Of a DNA stretch of 64,000 nt, positions 23,786 through 37,178 are shown piece by piece (positions within the stretch are counted from its first letter, which is position 1; every line of letters begins with the position of its first letter). Made by a program: the position numbers and the translations under genes. This DNA comes from Sporothrix humicola. Taxonomy: Eukaryota > Ascomycota > Sordariomycetes > Ophiostomatales > Ophiostomataceae. The notes under the pieces are model-generated. The model ran no database searches and was not told where the DNA came from. It saw nothing but the letters and a program-made list of their open reading frames with translations. The DNA lies in assembly GCA_021396245.1 (NCBI GenBank), contig WNYE01000012.1:372001-436000 (forward strand), read 5' to 3'.

Positions 23786-26700
23786 AAAGGAATGGCAGAG
23801 ATGAGGGTAGGAACAAATAGAGAGCTCGGCTGGAGCCTCAGGAATCGGGAATGAGAAAGAACTATCAATAAAGTATCGTATCTCATCCCAAATCAAGCTG
23901 TGGCATAGACCAAGAACATCCGCAACAAAAGCGCCCAAGAAAGCAGGTGAAAAGAGTGCATACGTCCATCACCATCAGTTTCAATCCACGGCGCAGTACG
24001 AGGCTGACCCCAAGATTGAGAACAACGCCAGCAAAGGGAGGTAGGTCCCAGTGTCTCACCCAGAGACGCATTTTGTGGGCGTTGGTGTAAAGCAAAGACG
24101 TGAAGCTACTATTGTTCAATATCCAACAATATTCTGCATCACCATTTGCTTTTTGCTTGGTGTGTCAGTGCTGAGTAGTTCTGCAGTTGGTGGAAACGAA
24201 CAACAACACGTCATGCATCTCTCTTCAGCTGTGTGAAGCAGTCTCACTCTCATCCAAGATATGAAGTACGGGTCGTGCTACAAAGCACCTTGCGTCAAGA
24301 CGGCCGTTTCCCATACAAGTCCAATCTTGGGTAAGGTGCCCAGAACCTGCACGGTGGCCTTTTTGCTTGTTCTTTGCTTGTCCAACGGGACAAGAGGCCG
24401 GCAAACCACGAGAGCACCAGCCATTCAGGGCGTTCGTATATCCTTCGTGTCTTTTGTTCATGTCTCACTTTTCCTCGTTCTTTCGTTGCTCGCCGATATA
24501 TTCCAGCCCATGGACAGGATAGGGCTTGAAAACCATGGAGCATCGCTGTTCAAACAAAGCCGTCAACTGCATGCCAGTTTCCGTCTGCCAGCTTCGCATC
24601 GGCCCTGGCTCGCCCGGGCGATGAAATGTGCATAGAGTACGACGGAAAATACCACAACGTGGAATCGACGGGGCGCGACACGAGATATTTATATTCCACA
24701 TCCTTACTCCGTGCCTGCTGCATATGCCTCCAGGAGCAATTGAAGTCTTACTAAGCTTCAGTTCCAGTGCTAAATAAAGCCCGCCATGGTTAGCCGGTGG
24801 TCTCTGGATCGAGTCTTGGGATATTCCCGTTCACCGCACAGAGCATATGTACAGTCAACCGAGCCACGAGTGAGATGAGGGTGAAGATGGAAAGCAAGGC
24901 TCACGGTGTTTGTTCTGGTCCGCCAGGGCAACAGTCAAACACGCCCCGCCACCAATTCCCGCCATGAGAAAGCCGTTGAAAGGGGTGGAAAGCTTGTCCA
25001 GGGAAAGGGAGGACAAAGTTTCACGAGCCTTACAACGGAAAGAAGGGATGAAAGCGGCAGGCAAAAAAGGCACTGGCGGTCAGCAAGACAAGAGACCCAT
25101 CTCGTCATGCGTTGTCTCCTTTTCCTGCGGTACTGAGATTAAGTTCACCGCCATCACGAGATGGAGACATCTGTGGTCCCCTTTGTCCAACAACTAGGTT
25201 CGTCGTTGAGCATGGGTCCTCTTTTCTTTTTGCCCCTTCGCGTCCAAGACGCGTTCCCACATCCTCCTCCACTATTTGTCCCATTTCCTCCGTCGATGGG
25301 CATTTCATCAAGAATAGAAACAGTGCCAACCAGCCAGCGGAGCAAAAGACAAAAGGAGGAGGCGGGAAGGATCCAGAAAGAATGGCAAACAGGAAAGTGA
25401 AGGCGACGGCGTGGAAAAGGAGACTGTGGAGACGAGGTCGATACGGAGCAGAATAATTAAAGCCCCTGTCCGTGGTTTAATGGGCGGAGGCAAATAAAGA
25501 AATAAAATAATAACCAAACATGGGAGCCAAAAGAAGGACGAAAGAGGAGCCGAAGGAGAGCAAGCATCCACGAGAGAACAAAACGTTTTAAAAGCACGCC
25601 GTCGGGTTGCATTCGATATCGGCTACTGAAATTGAGCTTTCTTGAAAGAGGGTCTGAAAAAAGCAATGCTTTGTCGAAGAGGAAAAGGGAAAGGAGGAGA
25701 ATGGGGGGGTCAAGGAGAAGAAACAGACGACAAGGCCCAGGCCCAGAACAAGGTTAACTCAGCCAGAGGGGGGAAGAAGCGACGACGGGCGACATGACAA
25801 GAACACACAGACGTTTTACGGGCAGGAACGATGGACGGCGGCCGATCTGAAAAAGGACTGGGCGCTTCCGTGCGGTCCATGCCAATATTTTTCACGATGG
25901 GGCAGGCGCGTCTGGATGCGTCTCTTTCCTGCCCGGTCCTTCCTCCTTTTCGAGAACGCTCTTAATCCGTAGGACGAATTACTCCGTACTCCAGACTTGC
26001 TTCGTATTTCCCTTGGTGGGAAGGTGCAAGCCAGAGCATCGTCCCAGCCGCCGTGCCTGTGATAGTCGCGTCTCCATCCGCCCACTATTCATCCACAGTC
26101 CGTATCTCACTTCGTATTTCCCATCTATCGTCATCACTCTCGTAACTCTGTAGCGCGCGCTGCACATCCGTTCTTTCAGTGGTCTTTTTGGTGCAGCTCC
26201 CATTCCATCCAGCTCACTGCGAGTCTTGCACCCCATTCGCTCGTTCCTTCTTTCTTTGGCTCGTTTCGTTCCTGCAAGTTTCTTGGGCTAGGCGTGTGTA
26301 CCTGCATTAGCGCCAGCCAATCCATCGCGGTTGCGGGGAACTATTTGACCGCTATTGCCATTTGGCAGGACTAGCGCGTTTGGTGTTGTCTCTGCGAAGC
26401 GGGTTCGCTCTTTCCATTTGCTCAAAAAGGTGGGCAAAGACAAATCAGGCGGCAGGAGCTGCTGGGCTTCAGAGACAAACTGCAAGCACCTGTGAGAACC
26501 TACCCGTCTTCAAGAGGCAAATAGCGTTGATTAATACGTATTGTAACTGCAAGGCCAGGCGCTGCAGTTCGATTACACAACAATACGTCGTGCACAGGGG
26601 CGCCAGCAGCATATGTCAGATGCTGTCTTACAATTTAATGGGCTGCAAGATGCCTTGTGGAAGTCATCATGCATATATTCGGCGTTTCCAGTGGGCACAA

Positions 26701-29679
26701 AATGCGACTGGTTTCCCATTAAGGAAATGGAAAGAACTCAGGTTCGTTCGGGATAGAGCCCTCCTAGGCAGTGGTGGTGACACGAGTCGTCCCTTCTCTC
26801 CTTTTCCTCTAATGTGAACTGCTCTTTCTTTATCCTCCGGGTATCACAACCAGTAAACCAGTGGCGGAGCAAATAATGGAAAGGGGAAGGAAGCAAGGCC
26901 CCAACCCCCGGGGTCGTTCAAATAAAGAAGGGCCGGAATAGGGGAAGGAGCCGCTCGGCGATGGAGATCTCGCTCTCGTGCCTCCCCTCCTCCCGTGCAT
27001 CTCATGTCGCAATGCATGAATTCTGCTCTGTTCTTCCAGGGCCACAAAAAGCGCCGCAACTTTGGATGCTGGAAGAAAACAGGGAAATGCGGGAGGGAAT
27101 GGAAATCGAAACGAAACACACCCGCCCAGATGCCTGTCCATCCTGCCCATCCATAGCCACGAGACCCCGCCGGGATTCAATTGGCCCTGGCCCAGAGTCA
27201 TGCTTCTGTCAGTTACTCCTCTTCCCCTCCGACCGGCGACTGCAAAAAGGACTCTGGTTCTTTTCTCAAGAATTGATGGCCTCCACATTGGGCATGGCTG
27301 CTATGCAGCTTCGCACAGAGTTTCCTGTCAAAGGCCCAATGCAGAGAAACTCAGTGCACCAATGCGCAGGGGAAAGGGTCAGAAAGTCGAAAAAGAACAC
27401 GCGATTACCCAAGATGAGATGAAGGCGGCGAAAAAGAAAGCCCAAAAGAAAAGAAGAGGGCGTCGTCGCGGCCAGCATCCAAATCGCGAACACGACACGA
27501 ACCAGAGGCGGTGCACAAAGTGACAGCCAGCTCCAGAGCTGCAGAGTATATGGCATACTTGGTATCTCACGTTGCGATTCGACGAGAAGAGAAAAGAGAT
27601 CGCAAAAGCCAAGAAGAGGGGAAAGTGAAGGCACACAAGATGCCTGTTGTGACCAGCCCGTTTTACTGAGTACGGTTAGCTTTGCCCAATCCCAAATGCT
27701 TCCAGACCGCCAGACGTCAAATGTCGAATCTCGAAATGGAGCTCAAAATGGAACTGGAACTCAAAATGGAAGAGGAAAAGAGGAAAATCGCTCCCCCTGT
27801 GCAGGCATCTGGCTCGTCAAACAAGCTAACGAAATAAAGAGGCCGACAGGCATTGGAAGGGGACATTGGAAAGGACCATACGGAGTATTACACCGTACAC
27901 CCTGGTTCCCATAGTCCCCCAAATGCGAAGACCATGGCTCGCATGGGCACCAAAAAGACACAATGGTCCGGAGAAACAGATGAAAGTGGCAGGCAAAAGA
28001 AAAAGGGTCTGACAATCTGACGGCCTTCCAGAACGGCAGAGTGCTCCGCGCTCATTTCTCCTCGAAATCACCGCAACGCTGATCACATTTCACGCCGTGT
28101 GCACCGGCGCAGTGCGCTTCGGTGTGTCTGTCGAGCAATGTCGACCAAAATATACTGGGTAGAGGCGAGATCTCAGAAGAGGAAATACGAGCGAAGCTCC
28201 CCTTTTTCTCATCAGGGCCCAGACAAGAAAACATGGTCCGGCCATTTGCTGGCCACTGGCCGTCGGTCCGTGGATTTCTCTCTCCTCCCAATCAATGTCT
28301 TGACGTCCAAACAAGATTAGGTCGTCGATGCGCGGCAACGATCCCACGGCGGGCCTGGGGAGGGGGGCCAGACCACCACCCAATCTTGTCGTCCATCGTT
28401 CTTATTTCCTTATTTCTTCTTTTGCCTTTCTTTTGGCAGCAAGCGAGTCACCACAGAGGATATCATGTTATGTGCATGCGCCACTCAGCAACCTTTTTTT
28501 TCTTATTTCTTATTTCACCGCCCCCCTTGCACGGGGTAATAACGCTGCTCGATTAAATGCAAAATGAGCAGTTCATTTTAAGCGCCGTATTCCAATGGCG
28601 ATGGGCCAAAGAGAAGCGGTGATGAGGCCCATTGACAGCACGCACGAACCACAACTATACGGAGCACACACATGCACCGTCTCCTCCATGAACTATCAAA
28701 TAACGACAGAAATTAGGGAAATAGGAGGCATGCGGCAAAAGGGACTTGCGAGGCCTGCATCGGCTCCATTCTCATTGTTCGAGATCAAACTCTTCATCTC
28801 CTCCTTTTTTCTTCACTGGAGAACAGGCCTGCAGTCTCTCGTATTTGATGGAGACCAGGTGCCGGCGGGCATGAAGCAAGATGGGCGCAAATTTGCAGCA
28901 AGAGACTGGAGTTATGGGTGCAGTGGAGACGCGCGCTCCAGAGTCGCCACTGGTCTGAAAAGAGAGTGAGAGAGACGAGCGAGAGTGAACAAAAAGCAGG
29001 AGAAACGAGGCGCAAGAGACGCCAGTGACACGCTCTGTGGAAATGCCCGCACAACGGTTGCACCGGGCCTTCCACTAGCCAGGAACACAAAACTTTGTGT
29101 CTAGTGGGCGGCCAAAGGCTCACTGAGAGCGAGTCGCCACCGTCCAGGGCCCTGTCCTTGCAGCACCAACGCGCCCCCCGGCCAATGAGCTCCCCGCCTC
29201 GCAGGCCGCCCAACGTTGCGCTCCTGCAGCGCGCCTCCACCGAGCCCCCTGGATTAGCGTCCGAACGGACGCATCTGAATAGTCTGAGTAGCGTTGTTTA
29301 ATTTCCCAGGGCAGCAACTCACCTGCCAGGTAGGATGTCGTCTGGACGTCGGCCGGGGGGTGTGGGAGATGAGAGAGATGAAGGCGTCCGGGGTGTGCTG
29401 AGCATGGAAGAAGACTGGAGCAGTCTTTCTGCAGTCTTTCAATCTTCTTTGTGCAGGAGAAAAAGAGAGCAGCGGAAAAGGGAAATGTGGGCTTGGAAAA
29501 GGGGGTGTGGGCCTTGTTTTCCCACCACGATGACCATCGACCAGGAAAAGAAGGCAAGCAGGCATGCTCGCAACAAGCCAGACAGGATGTGCGATGGGCG
29601 TGAGGAAAGAAAGTGGTCCCCTCTCTCAAAGTTGGACGAGGATGAGGATTTGAGTGGAAACTCTCTCTGCTCGTCGAGC
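23786..29679. other. Gene-poor stretch, no supportable gene
   Basis: Roughly 6 kb without a credible gene. Open frames start at TTG, CTG or GTG and alternate between purine-driven (Lys/Arg/Glu) and pyrimidine-driven (Phe/Ser/Leu) composition. TACTCCGTA occurs at 25980 and its reverse at 27879. Some of the right-hand end must belong to the promoter of the gene at 29926. Confidence 0.55.
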
Positions 29680-29686
29680 TATTTAA
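29680..29686 (+). promoter_or_regulatory. TATA-like element of the GPI-protein gene
   Basis: TATTTAA lies 240 bp upstream of the start codon at 29926. It is followed at about 29696-29756 by an almost pure C/T tract ending in CAG. A TATA-like box followed by a pyrimidine tract near the transcription start is the usual arrangement of strongly expressed filamentous-fungal genes. The exact start site cannot be read from sequence. Confidence 0.4.
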
Positions 29687-29925
29687 CACTCGCTCGTCCG
29701 GCTCCTCTGTCTCGATTCTTCTTTCTCTTTTCTCTTCTTTTTTCTTCAGCCCAACAAGACAACTCACTTTGCATCTACTGCTCAACTTTGACTTCGGTCG
29801 TCCACTCTTTAAACCACAATCATTTAGCTTTTTAGCTTCAGTCACTCGTTTTTCAAACACCCCACCCCCTTACCACCACCATTCCCACCCTTTAGGTTCT
29901 ACCCTATCCCTTCAAATCAGTCAAA

Positions 29926-30638
29926 ATGCGTTTCGCCGCTGCTGCCCTTTTCTTTGCCGGTGCCGTCATGGCCGGCACCGAGGTTGCTGAGAGCACCGTC
30001 TACAGCACCGAGTACCTGACCATCACGTCGTGCGCTCCCGAGGTCACCGACTGCCCTGCCCGCACCACCACCAAGGTCCACCCCCTGACGACCTCGACTG
30101 TCCTGTCGACGACCGTCCACACCATCACCTCGTGCGCCCCTGAGGTCACCAACTGCCCGGCCCGCTCGACCGTCTACTCGACCGAGGTCATTGCCGTCTC
30201 GACCACTGTCTGCCCCGTCACCCAGTCCCAGGGCGGCCACGGCGGCTACCACAACAGCACCGTCACCACCAAGACCTGGGGCCACGGTGGCAACGGTGGT
30301 AACGGCGGCAACGGTGGCAACACCGTTGTTGTCCCCACCACCCCGGCTGCCTGCCCTACCTACTCCGTCAAGACCATCTCGACCTCGGTCACCACCGTCA
30401 TCCCCACCGTCATCTACGAGACCGTTGCCGTCCCCTGCCCCACCACCCCCGGCGGTGGCTCCACTGGCACCAACACTGGGTGAGTACTCTTCCAGTCTCT
30501 TGAGTATTAAACTTGTTACTAACACATCTCAGCTCGTGGTCTCCCCCGACCACCGTCGTCACTGCCGGTGCCGGCAACGTCGCCTTCTCGGGCGTCCTGG
30601 CCGCTGCTGCTGGTCTTGCTGCCATTGTCCTGGCATAA
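29926..30638 (+). CDS. Small secreted GPI-anchored cell-surface protein
   Basis: Exons are 29926-30479 and 30533-30638, joined across a 53-bp GTGAGT...CAG intron; the product is 219 aa. Residues 1-16 form a signal peptide (MRFAAAALFFAGAVMA). The mature part is Thr/Ser/Val-rich and contains two copies of an S-C-A-P-E-V-T-x-C-P-A-R module, near residues 37-48 and 68-79, then more paired cysteines. A Gly/Asn-rich (GGN)n spacer follows near residues 125-130. Exon 2 supplies the C terminus: a small-residue stretch (TAGAGN) followed by about 18 hydrophobic residues ending at the stop, the classical GPI-anchor signal. The protein should be O-mannosylated and attached to the plasma membrane or cross-linked into the wall. 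Without the intron the frame would end with no anchor signal, which supports the splice. The specific role is unknown. The start codon has the favourable context TCAAAATGC. Confidence 0.88.
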
Positions 30639-33600
30639 AGGCCCAGCTGATGTCTTTTCCATCAACTTTTGACTTCTCTTTTGTCTCTTTTCTTTAGAAA
30701 AGCCTGGAAGGCTATGGCATTTATGAACGTACCGTACCATATGGGGCTTCTTTCCGGCGATGTTGTCTTTTTTTAACGGCCTGGTGAAGTGTTTCTTGGA
30801 TCCGGCTTCTCTCTGGAGATCTGAAGAAAAGGCATGGATCTTGGGTTTGTTTACCTTAATCTTCTAATTGTATTTTTTGGGTTTCCAGATTCTCTTGCCT
30901 TTTGTTTAGAACGGGAGAGTTTGGATTCTCTTTTTTTAAAACCCCCTTTTTTTCCCTTGAATGATTTTTTTGATACTCAAGCGTTTGTTACTTGTGAATT
31001 GAATTGTTCTTTTTTTGACTGCTTTCCTGCGCTGTTAATTTGCACATCTCTTTTTCCTTTCTCTGTCTCTCTTTTTCCAAACAAACAAACCAAGTGGCAA
31101 ATACAAACAAAAACGAGAACACCGCCAAGCATCGATCAACTGGTTGTCAGTTCACTTTTTCGACTCTTCAATCTTGTCTCTCCTTTCTCCTCTTTTCTTT
31201 TTCTCCTTTCTGCTTTCTGCTTTCTTTCTCTGTCCATCTCCTCCGTCGGTGCATCGTATTCCAAAGGCGCAATTACCGACAATAGCGCTGGTCGACCATT
31301 GAAAAGTCTAATACGCCAAAATAGGAAAATGCGGGAAAACAGACACACAACCGTCGTCCAAACAAATACACAGCACACAGTACGGAGAGAACAGAGCAAC
31401 AAGTACCCAGACCCTGGTCCATGTCTCCATTCGGTAACCCACATCTCATTTCCCCAGCGTCGTACTGACCTGCATGGATGAGACGCCACTAAACCGCATT
31501 TCTCCAGCGAGCCTTTTTGCCTGTCGACTTGTGAGAAAGTATCTTTCCGGCAAAATTACTATGAGGGATACCTGCGCCCACCACTGCGTTTTGCGAAATT
31601 GCACTGGGGCTCAGCACAGCCTCCACGCCAAACTTGGCTTAGCCAGGAACCATCCCGGTTCGCGGTCTCCACTCTCCTCTTCTTGTCGTCTCTCTTTTTC
31701 TCTCTTGTGGTCGCTGTTACATTGTGCGGTCTTCTGGACGTTTCCTGTGGAAGCGCCTGTGGTGCAGAGTCATGCCTTTCGCAAAGAGGTATCTTCTCTC
31801 TAAAATTATGTGCAAGTGTACTTATCGGACCATTTGGCGGCTCAACCGCCTGGCCGCTCTCTTTTTCTCTCGTTTTGTTTTGTCACAAAGAGATGGCCGA
31901 GGTGACCCTCCACGGGTGATGATCTTCACCAGTGATCAGAGGATGGTGAGACTTTTGGCCGATGAAGATCTCAATGACCTTGTTTGGTCGAAATGCGGCA
32001 CAAAACATGACACTGGCAGACTGGCAAAAGAAACGACAGGGAGAGCGTGTCCTGCAAAATCTCGGCCTTTCTGCTCGTTTCAAACCTTTTCAAAAGGATT
32101 TACCAGGTTTTTTTTTTACTGTTGACAGTATGTCCCAATGTCGGCGACAGTGAGATGGACAAGAAAGACGAAACAATGTCATCTCGGGGCATCTCATCAT
32201 CTCATGTCATCTCGCATATCCAGAGCGCATCGGAGTACATTGAGGACCAGAGGCAACCGCATGTGCATAGCCTGTGACTTGTTGTTCTTATGCAGTGACG
32301 TCCAGGTGTCCAATCCTATTCCTTGAATGTCTTTTGTTCCTGCATCTTGGCGTGGCACAGAGGGCGCGTTTCTATCACGACCCGAGAGAGCATCTCCCGG
32401 CCAGACTGCCCCGTTTTATCCCAGGAGTGTTTCAAGGCGACAACTTTGTCTTTGATGTCTTTGTCGACAATTTATCTCGTGCCACAGGAAGCCAGGCACA
32501 CATCTTCCAAGGCCTGCATGGTGATACCTTCTACGCCATGGGCATTCCCATAGGAATACATGTGCGAGGACGTCGTACCCTGTATCTTGTTGACGCCTTC
32601 TTCCTATTGCGGGACTCGCTTTGTGCACTGTTTTCTCAAGGATAAACCCAATAAACCTCGTCATACCGTGCTTGGGGCCCAGGGCCGAGACGTGCAAGAC
32701 GACTCCCCTTTGCTGCACGCACTTTAACATGTCGTCGAAAATAGATTTGTAAACACCCGAATAGGAAACACAGCAAGTACGGGACTACAAGAAGAGTCCA
32801 CCGCCGGGGGCCGAGAGGATCGGGAAGAGGATGGGAGGCGTCCTTCGTTCCAGCTGAATAGAACCATCAAAAGGCCGGCTTTCCGATCGATACGGGGCTT
32901 TTGTGTCCGTCAGACATATCGCAACATTCCACTTTGGTCTGGTCTTGCCTTGGTTTTCAAACGAGTTTCTGGGATCTTGTGACGCGATTTGTTTATTTTA
33001 CACTGCACTTTGCTCGGTGGTATGGAAGGATGAATCGTGCACGGTAAAGATGGATGGATGAACGAGATCTGGGACCGGCAGTTGCAAGAGGAGGCGCGAT
33101 AAGAGAGAAACACGTACATTTTTTGGCAGTCTGGACTGGGTACCAGCTGCGTAGACTCTTTACGAATGCATTCTTGCGCCAACAATCCATCCAAGATGTC
33201 ACGCCCAAAAGCTTGATCAGGATCCCATCGGGACTACGAATCGCAAAATATGGACAGCGCGTATTTTTCCATTGTATTCTCCAGACCTTCTCCTCGCAAA
33301 GAATAATGTTGTCTGCCCGTCCATTCCTCGGAGTTGGTGGTGGGTGGCGGTGGGTTAGGTGAGGAATGCGCGTTAGGATCGCGACTTTTTGGTGTATGCA
33401 AACAAAAGACGCGACTGCGAGAAGAACCGCTGCCGTCGCTCAACAACAACGTTTTGTTTGTAATTTCTATATGTAAAGTAAATATAAAATTTATATGCAT
33501 TTTATGGTTGTCTTTTTGTAGACATACGAATTTATTTGGATTTGTTCGTGGTGGCGAAATTGATTTCTTTAATATTTTGCGATTTAATTCAAAACCCACT

Positions 33601-34957
33601 ACACTTTTTATGTGATTTCGTTGAAATAAAGAGAGAAAACAACAAAACAGCAAGAACAAAGCGAAAATGGCACAGAATACCACAAAAACCCAAAGAAATA
33701 CACACCAAGTAGAATATAAACGATAACAATAAAAAAGAGACCAGAAAACCGATATGTTGAGCCACAGCTGGAGATATCCTAAAATCGGGTTCATCCCTTG
33801 GAACCTCAGCCTTACGACAACATCATCACGACAATGACGTAATTATTCACCAACGAGCTGAACCGAAAGACATCCATCTGACAGACCATCCTGTGTTCCT
33901 TGGCATCCGTTTATTTTCCTTGCTTTTTTTTGGTTGTTGAAACTGCCATTTGTCTCTCCCAGAAAGCCGGGCAACGGACCGGAATTCGATCGCGAAAGAG
34001 GTTTTTTGAAACTGGCCTCATTCTCCGGCAGCCACAAGGAACGCACCGTTAAACAGGTTGAAAAGCCAGTATTTTCTCCCCAGTCAGACAGTCAGGGTCT
34101 GATACAGCTGTAAAGTCCACCCGTACTCCAGACGAAACTTGGCAACGCCCGATTCTGCGGTTGTGAACTTGCTTTTGCCATATTGCATTTCTGACATGCC
34201 TGTCAGGTCACGTTTGTGTCCAGTGCTAAATATACACCGGCCGCGAGCCGAGAAATAGTGATTCCATGCTCGACGATGACTCGGAATGCTGGCGGAAGTG
34301 AAAACACCGACAGGCTGGTCGAAGCAGGGTCCTGGCCTGATTTTCAAGACCGTCAACTTGCTTTTGCAACATTTTTGAAGCCTGTGTAGATAGGAGAGTG
34401 TTCAGCAGTAAATGGCCATATTTTTGTTGGCGTGCCGGTGTACATTGCGATTCCGGTCCGACGAATATGTCATATCAAAATCGGCTGTATTGTCCGTCTG
34501 CAAGGGAGACTACCGGATTTCAGGGATGCAATACGGCGCCTCCCGGCCTCGGATCTCCCTTGCTCGATGCCCCTCGGGTGGCTGAAATCAAGGGATGCTG
34601 TCGGCGGCAAACGGCTCGTGGCGGGTCAGTCAAAGGTTAAAAAGTCGTTTCTGCATTCACCCATTGGCAGTTTGTTTCTTTGTCGTGTGGGTTCTTATTT
34701 GGAAACGGCACATGGTCTTCCGCTTTTGCGAGGACGGCTTCTCGACAAGACAAGCAAATGCACGGCAGCAACACAACGTGTCTTTCATCACAGATGGCAG
34801 ACTTTGACAAAATAAATGGTCGAAATACCCATGCGCTCATCTCATTTTAATTTCCATCTCTCAGTATTTTTTTCTTGACAGGTTCCATGCACTGTATTGT
34901 TACCTCGACGGAGCAATGATTGATGATGTCGTTGATGATGCATATGCGAGGACCCCG

Positions 34958-34997
34958 AATTGTGTCTAATTGTGTCTAATTGTGTCTAATTGTGTAT
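34958..34997. repeat. 10-bp tandem repeat, four copies
   Basis: AATTGTGTCT is repeated three times and followed by a fourth copy ending AT in place of CT. The array is in AT-rich non-coding DNA. A few hundred bases away (35640-35700 and 37330-37385) are looser repeats of ATATG-containing words. Confidence 0.85.
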
Positions 34998-35549
34998 AAA
35001 TTTCTCTGATATTCTCGCCTATGTCGACGCCCATATATTGCGGCTTGCGTACCGGCTATTAAATCAATTAATTTTCTATTATTTTGACAGGCTGACAGAG
35101 TATCCTCCCATTCATCGCAGAGATAATAGATTGCCCGCACGATCGACTGCATCATGCGCTGCGTTGTGCCTGCGTCAAATCTCCCCGAAAAGAGATATTG
35201 TCATCCATCCCTTCTGCATGCTCTCATGCAGGAACAGAAAAAAGAAGACGAAAAAAAAGAAACGGCAAACGCGGTCAGTATGTCCCCATGCTCCTTGCCA
35301 CTTCTCATCCTTCTTTCAATCCTCATTGCCTGGTCGAGGAAGACGTGGGAACGGGCAGTAGCAAAAGGGTCGATAACCGGCTAAAATAAAGGCATATACA
35401 TCTCATCCCCTCCTCTGCTTGGCCTCGCTAGATTTTTTATTTTTATTTCTATTTTATTTTACGATATGATTTAATTGTGTGCTTGGCAATCTATCGTCCA
35501 TCCCCTCTTCTTTTGGGACTTTCCTGTACAGTCTTGCACAACCGTCCCG

Positions 35550-35572
35550 ATGTGGTCTTTTCATGACCACAT
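35550..35572. other. 8-bp perfect stem-loop
   Basis: ATGTGGTC (35550-35557) pairs with GACCACAT (35565-35572) around a seven-base loop. No T-run follows and no gene ends nearby. It could form in RNA, but a stem this short is expected occasionally by chance in 64 kb. Confidence 0.5.
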
Positions 35573-36077
35573 TGTTCAAGCACAAGTTGAGAGACGATAT
35601 GGGGTATTGGGTAATGGTTCGAATCAGCCGCGTGGAGCCCAATATGTGCTATATGTGCTATATGTTCCTGATATGTCCTGATATGTGGTGATATGGCAGA
35701 ATATATTGACAGAGAAAAGGGTAAGGGAACAAAAGAGGAGGAGGATGGGCAGGACAAGAGTCAACGTCAACGTGTAAAAGGAGGATGAACCCGTGGCCAC
35801 CTGTGTAGTTGTGAAAACAGTCGACATCTTCGTCTTTTCATCCTTCAAGCATCACGAACCACGAAATTCTCGAGAAACGACACTTGAAAGACCGCTCGGG
35901 GCCGCTATGGTTGCCCTGGCCGCCGAGATCCTCGCCGCCGGCATCAAGCCTCTACTCCCACCCTCCTTTGCGATTCGACGAGAGGGTTTCACTGAAAAGA
36001 AGGAACGAAGAAAGAAATAAGATCAATATAAAATCAGGGGAACGAAACCAAAATACGACCCTACAACTCTCACCAAA

Positions 36078-37178
36078 ATGATACCATTCACCTCACATCT
36101 CGGGCTGGCCCTGTTGGCCTTGGCCACCACCGGCGTCGCAGCGGCACAGGACGACCAACATGTGCAGAAGCAGCCATTTATACCAGACGAACCACTTCTT
36201 TTGGCACCGTTGCCACCACCATCACCACAGCCGGCATCCCACAACCGGCGACAGGACCCGTTTGCCGCCACGATTACGTCCGTTTCGACAAGCGTCTCGG
36301 TCAGCATCAGCGTCTACACGTCCACGTCCACCGAGACGTCCACCTCGACATCGACGGCCGTCTCGACGTCGACCACAACAGCCACAGACTCGACCCGCGT
36401 CCTGCCTATTTTCTACCTCGACGAACGCGCCTTTGAGGGTCTGCCCTATACGGTCTTGCACCGCGTCTGCGGCAGTGTGGCCGGCGTCGATGCCGATGGC
36501 GGCGCCACGACCTATGTCATCACGACGACGCGCATTGATCTTGTGGCGACGATCAACGGCACGGCGACGTCCGAGGGCACAGAAGCGCCGACGGCCATGA
36601 ACGACGTGTCGCCAACTTCGTTGCTGACAACAACAACAACCACGTCCCACCGCTCCCGCATCTCGCCCACGGCCAGCATCATCACTGCCGCCAGCTCCTG
36701 GACCAACAACGCCACCGGCCCGCCCTCCACCATCACCCAGGGCCCCTCGACGTTCGTCTTTACCGGCACCCGCTCCGGCGACCCGAGCCGCACCGTCGTC
36801 AACCAGTGCCGGCTCAGCGGCACCACCTCGGCGCGCTGCAACCTGACACACGTCGGCCCCATCTGGTACACCGCCGACGCCAACTGGAACGGCACGTACT
36901 CGACGTACAACTATACGTGGACGAGCGGCGACCGCTACGGCTTTGCGCCGTGCACTGTGACGGCGGGCGTGAGCTTGCTGGGGCCGCCGACGGCCGTCGT
37001 GGCGGCGCCGTCGTCGACGAATGGGGTCGGTGGAGGTGTTGGCGGAGGAGTCCACAACAGAGCCCCCCCAACAATGTCTGCCTTGGTATCCTTCTTGTTG
37101 TCGCCAGAACTGCGTAATGTTGTGTGGCCTCTGTTTGCCATGCTCGGTTGTCTTGCCGGACTGTTTACCCTTGCATGA
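36078..37178 (+). CDS. Ser/Thr-rich secreted surface protein, probably GPI-anchored
   Basis: The single-exon frame encodes 366 aa. Residues 1-23 are a signal peptide (MIPFTSHLGLALLALATTG, then VAAA). A Pro-rich segment follows and ends at NRRQDP near residue 58, where the dibasic RR is a likely Kex2 processing site. Next is a Thr/Ser-rich block with repeats of S-T-S-T-E-T type, a classical site for O-mannosylation and an extended stalk. The middle and second half hold at least five N-glycosylation sequons and five cysteines, including pairs in CRLSGTTSARC and a C-N-L-T. The last 25 or so residues are hydrophobic and run to the stop, preceded by small residues, as in a GPI signal or a C-terminal membrane anchor. 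The context CACCAAAATGA favours this start. The gene converges on the phospholipase gene with only 278 bp between the two stop codons. The specific role is unknown; a cell-wall or adhesion-type function is an inference. Confidence 0.82.
   Translation: MIPFTSHLGLALLALATTGVAAAQDDQHVQKQPFIPDEPLLLAPLPPPSPQPASHNRRQDPFAATITSVSTSVSVSISVYTSTSTETSTSTSTAVSTSTTTATDSTRVLPIFYLDERAFEGLPYTVLHRVCGSVAGVDADGGATTYVITTTRIDLVATINGTATSEGTEAPTAMNDVSPTSLLTTTTTTSHRSRISPTASIITAASSWTNNATGPPSTITQGPSTFVFTGTRSGDPSRTVVNQCRLSGTTSARCNLTHVGPIWYTADANWNGTYSTYNYTWTSGDRYGFAPCTVTAGVSLLGPPTAVVAAPSSTNGVGGGVGGGVHNRAPPTMSALVSFLLSPELRNVVWPLFAMLGCLAGLFTLA

Larger units (their letters stand above)
30639..36077. other. Gene-poor stretch, no supportable gene
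   Basis: The first few hundred bases are the 3' region of the GPI-protein gene and the last few hundred the promoter of the next one. Between them I find no convincing gene. The + frame at 32274-32645 and the overlapping minus frame at 32416-32730 are open and of mixed composition, but neither shows a domain. A short repeat at 34958 and a hairpin at 35550 are listed separately. Confidence 0.5.

Noticed and set aside
35617..35627. GGTTCGAATC resembling a tRNA B box
   Set aside because: The consensus continues CC but here reads AG, and no acceptor stem, anticodon arm or A box can be folded around it.
36222..37055. Minus-strand frame of 277 codons opposite the surface protein
   Set aside because: It is an Arg/Gly/Asp-rich shadow of the GC-rich + strand coding sequence.
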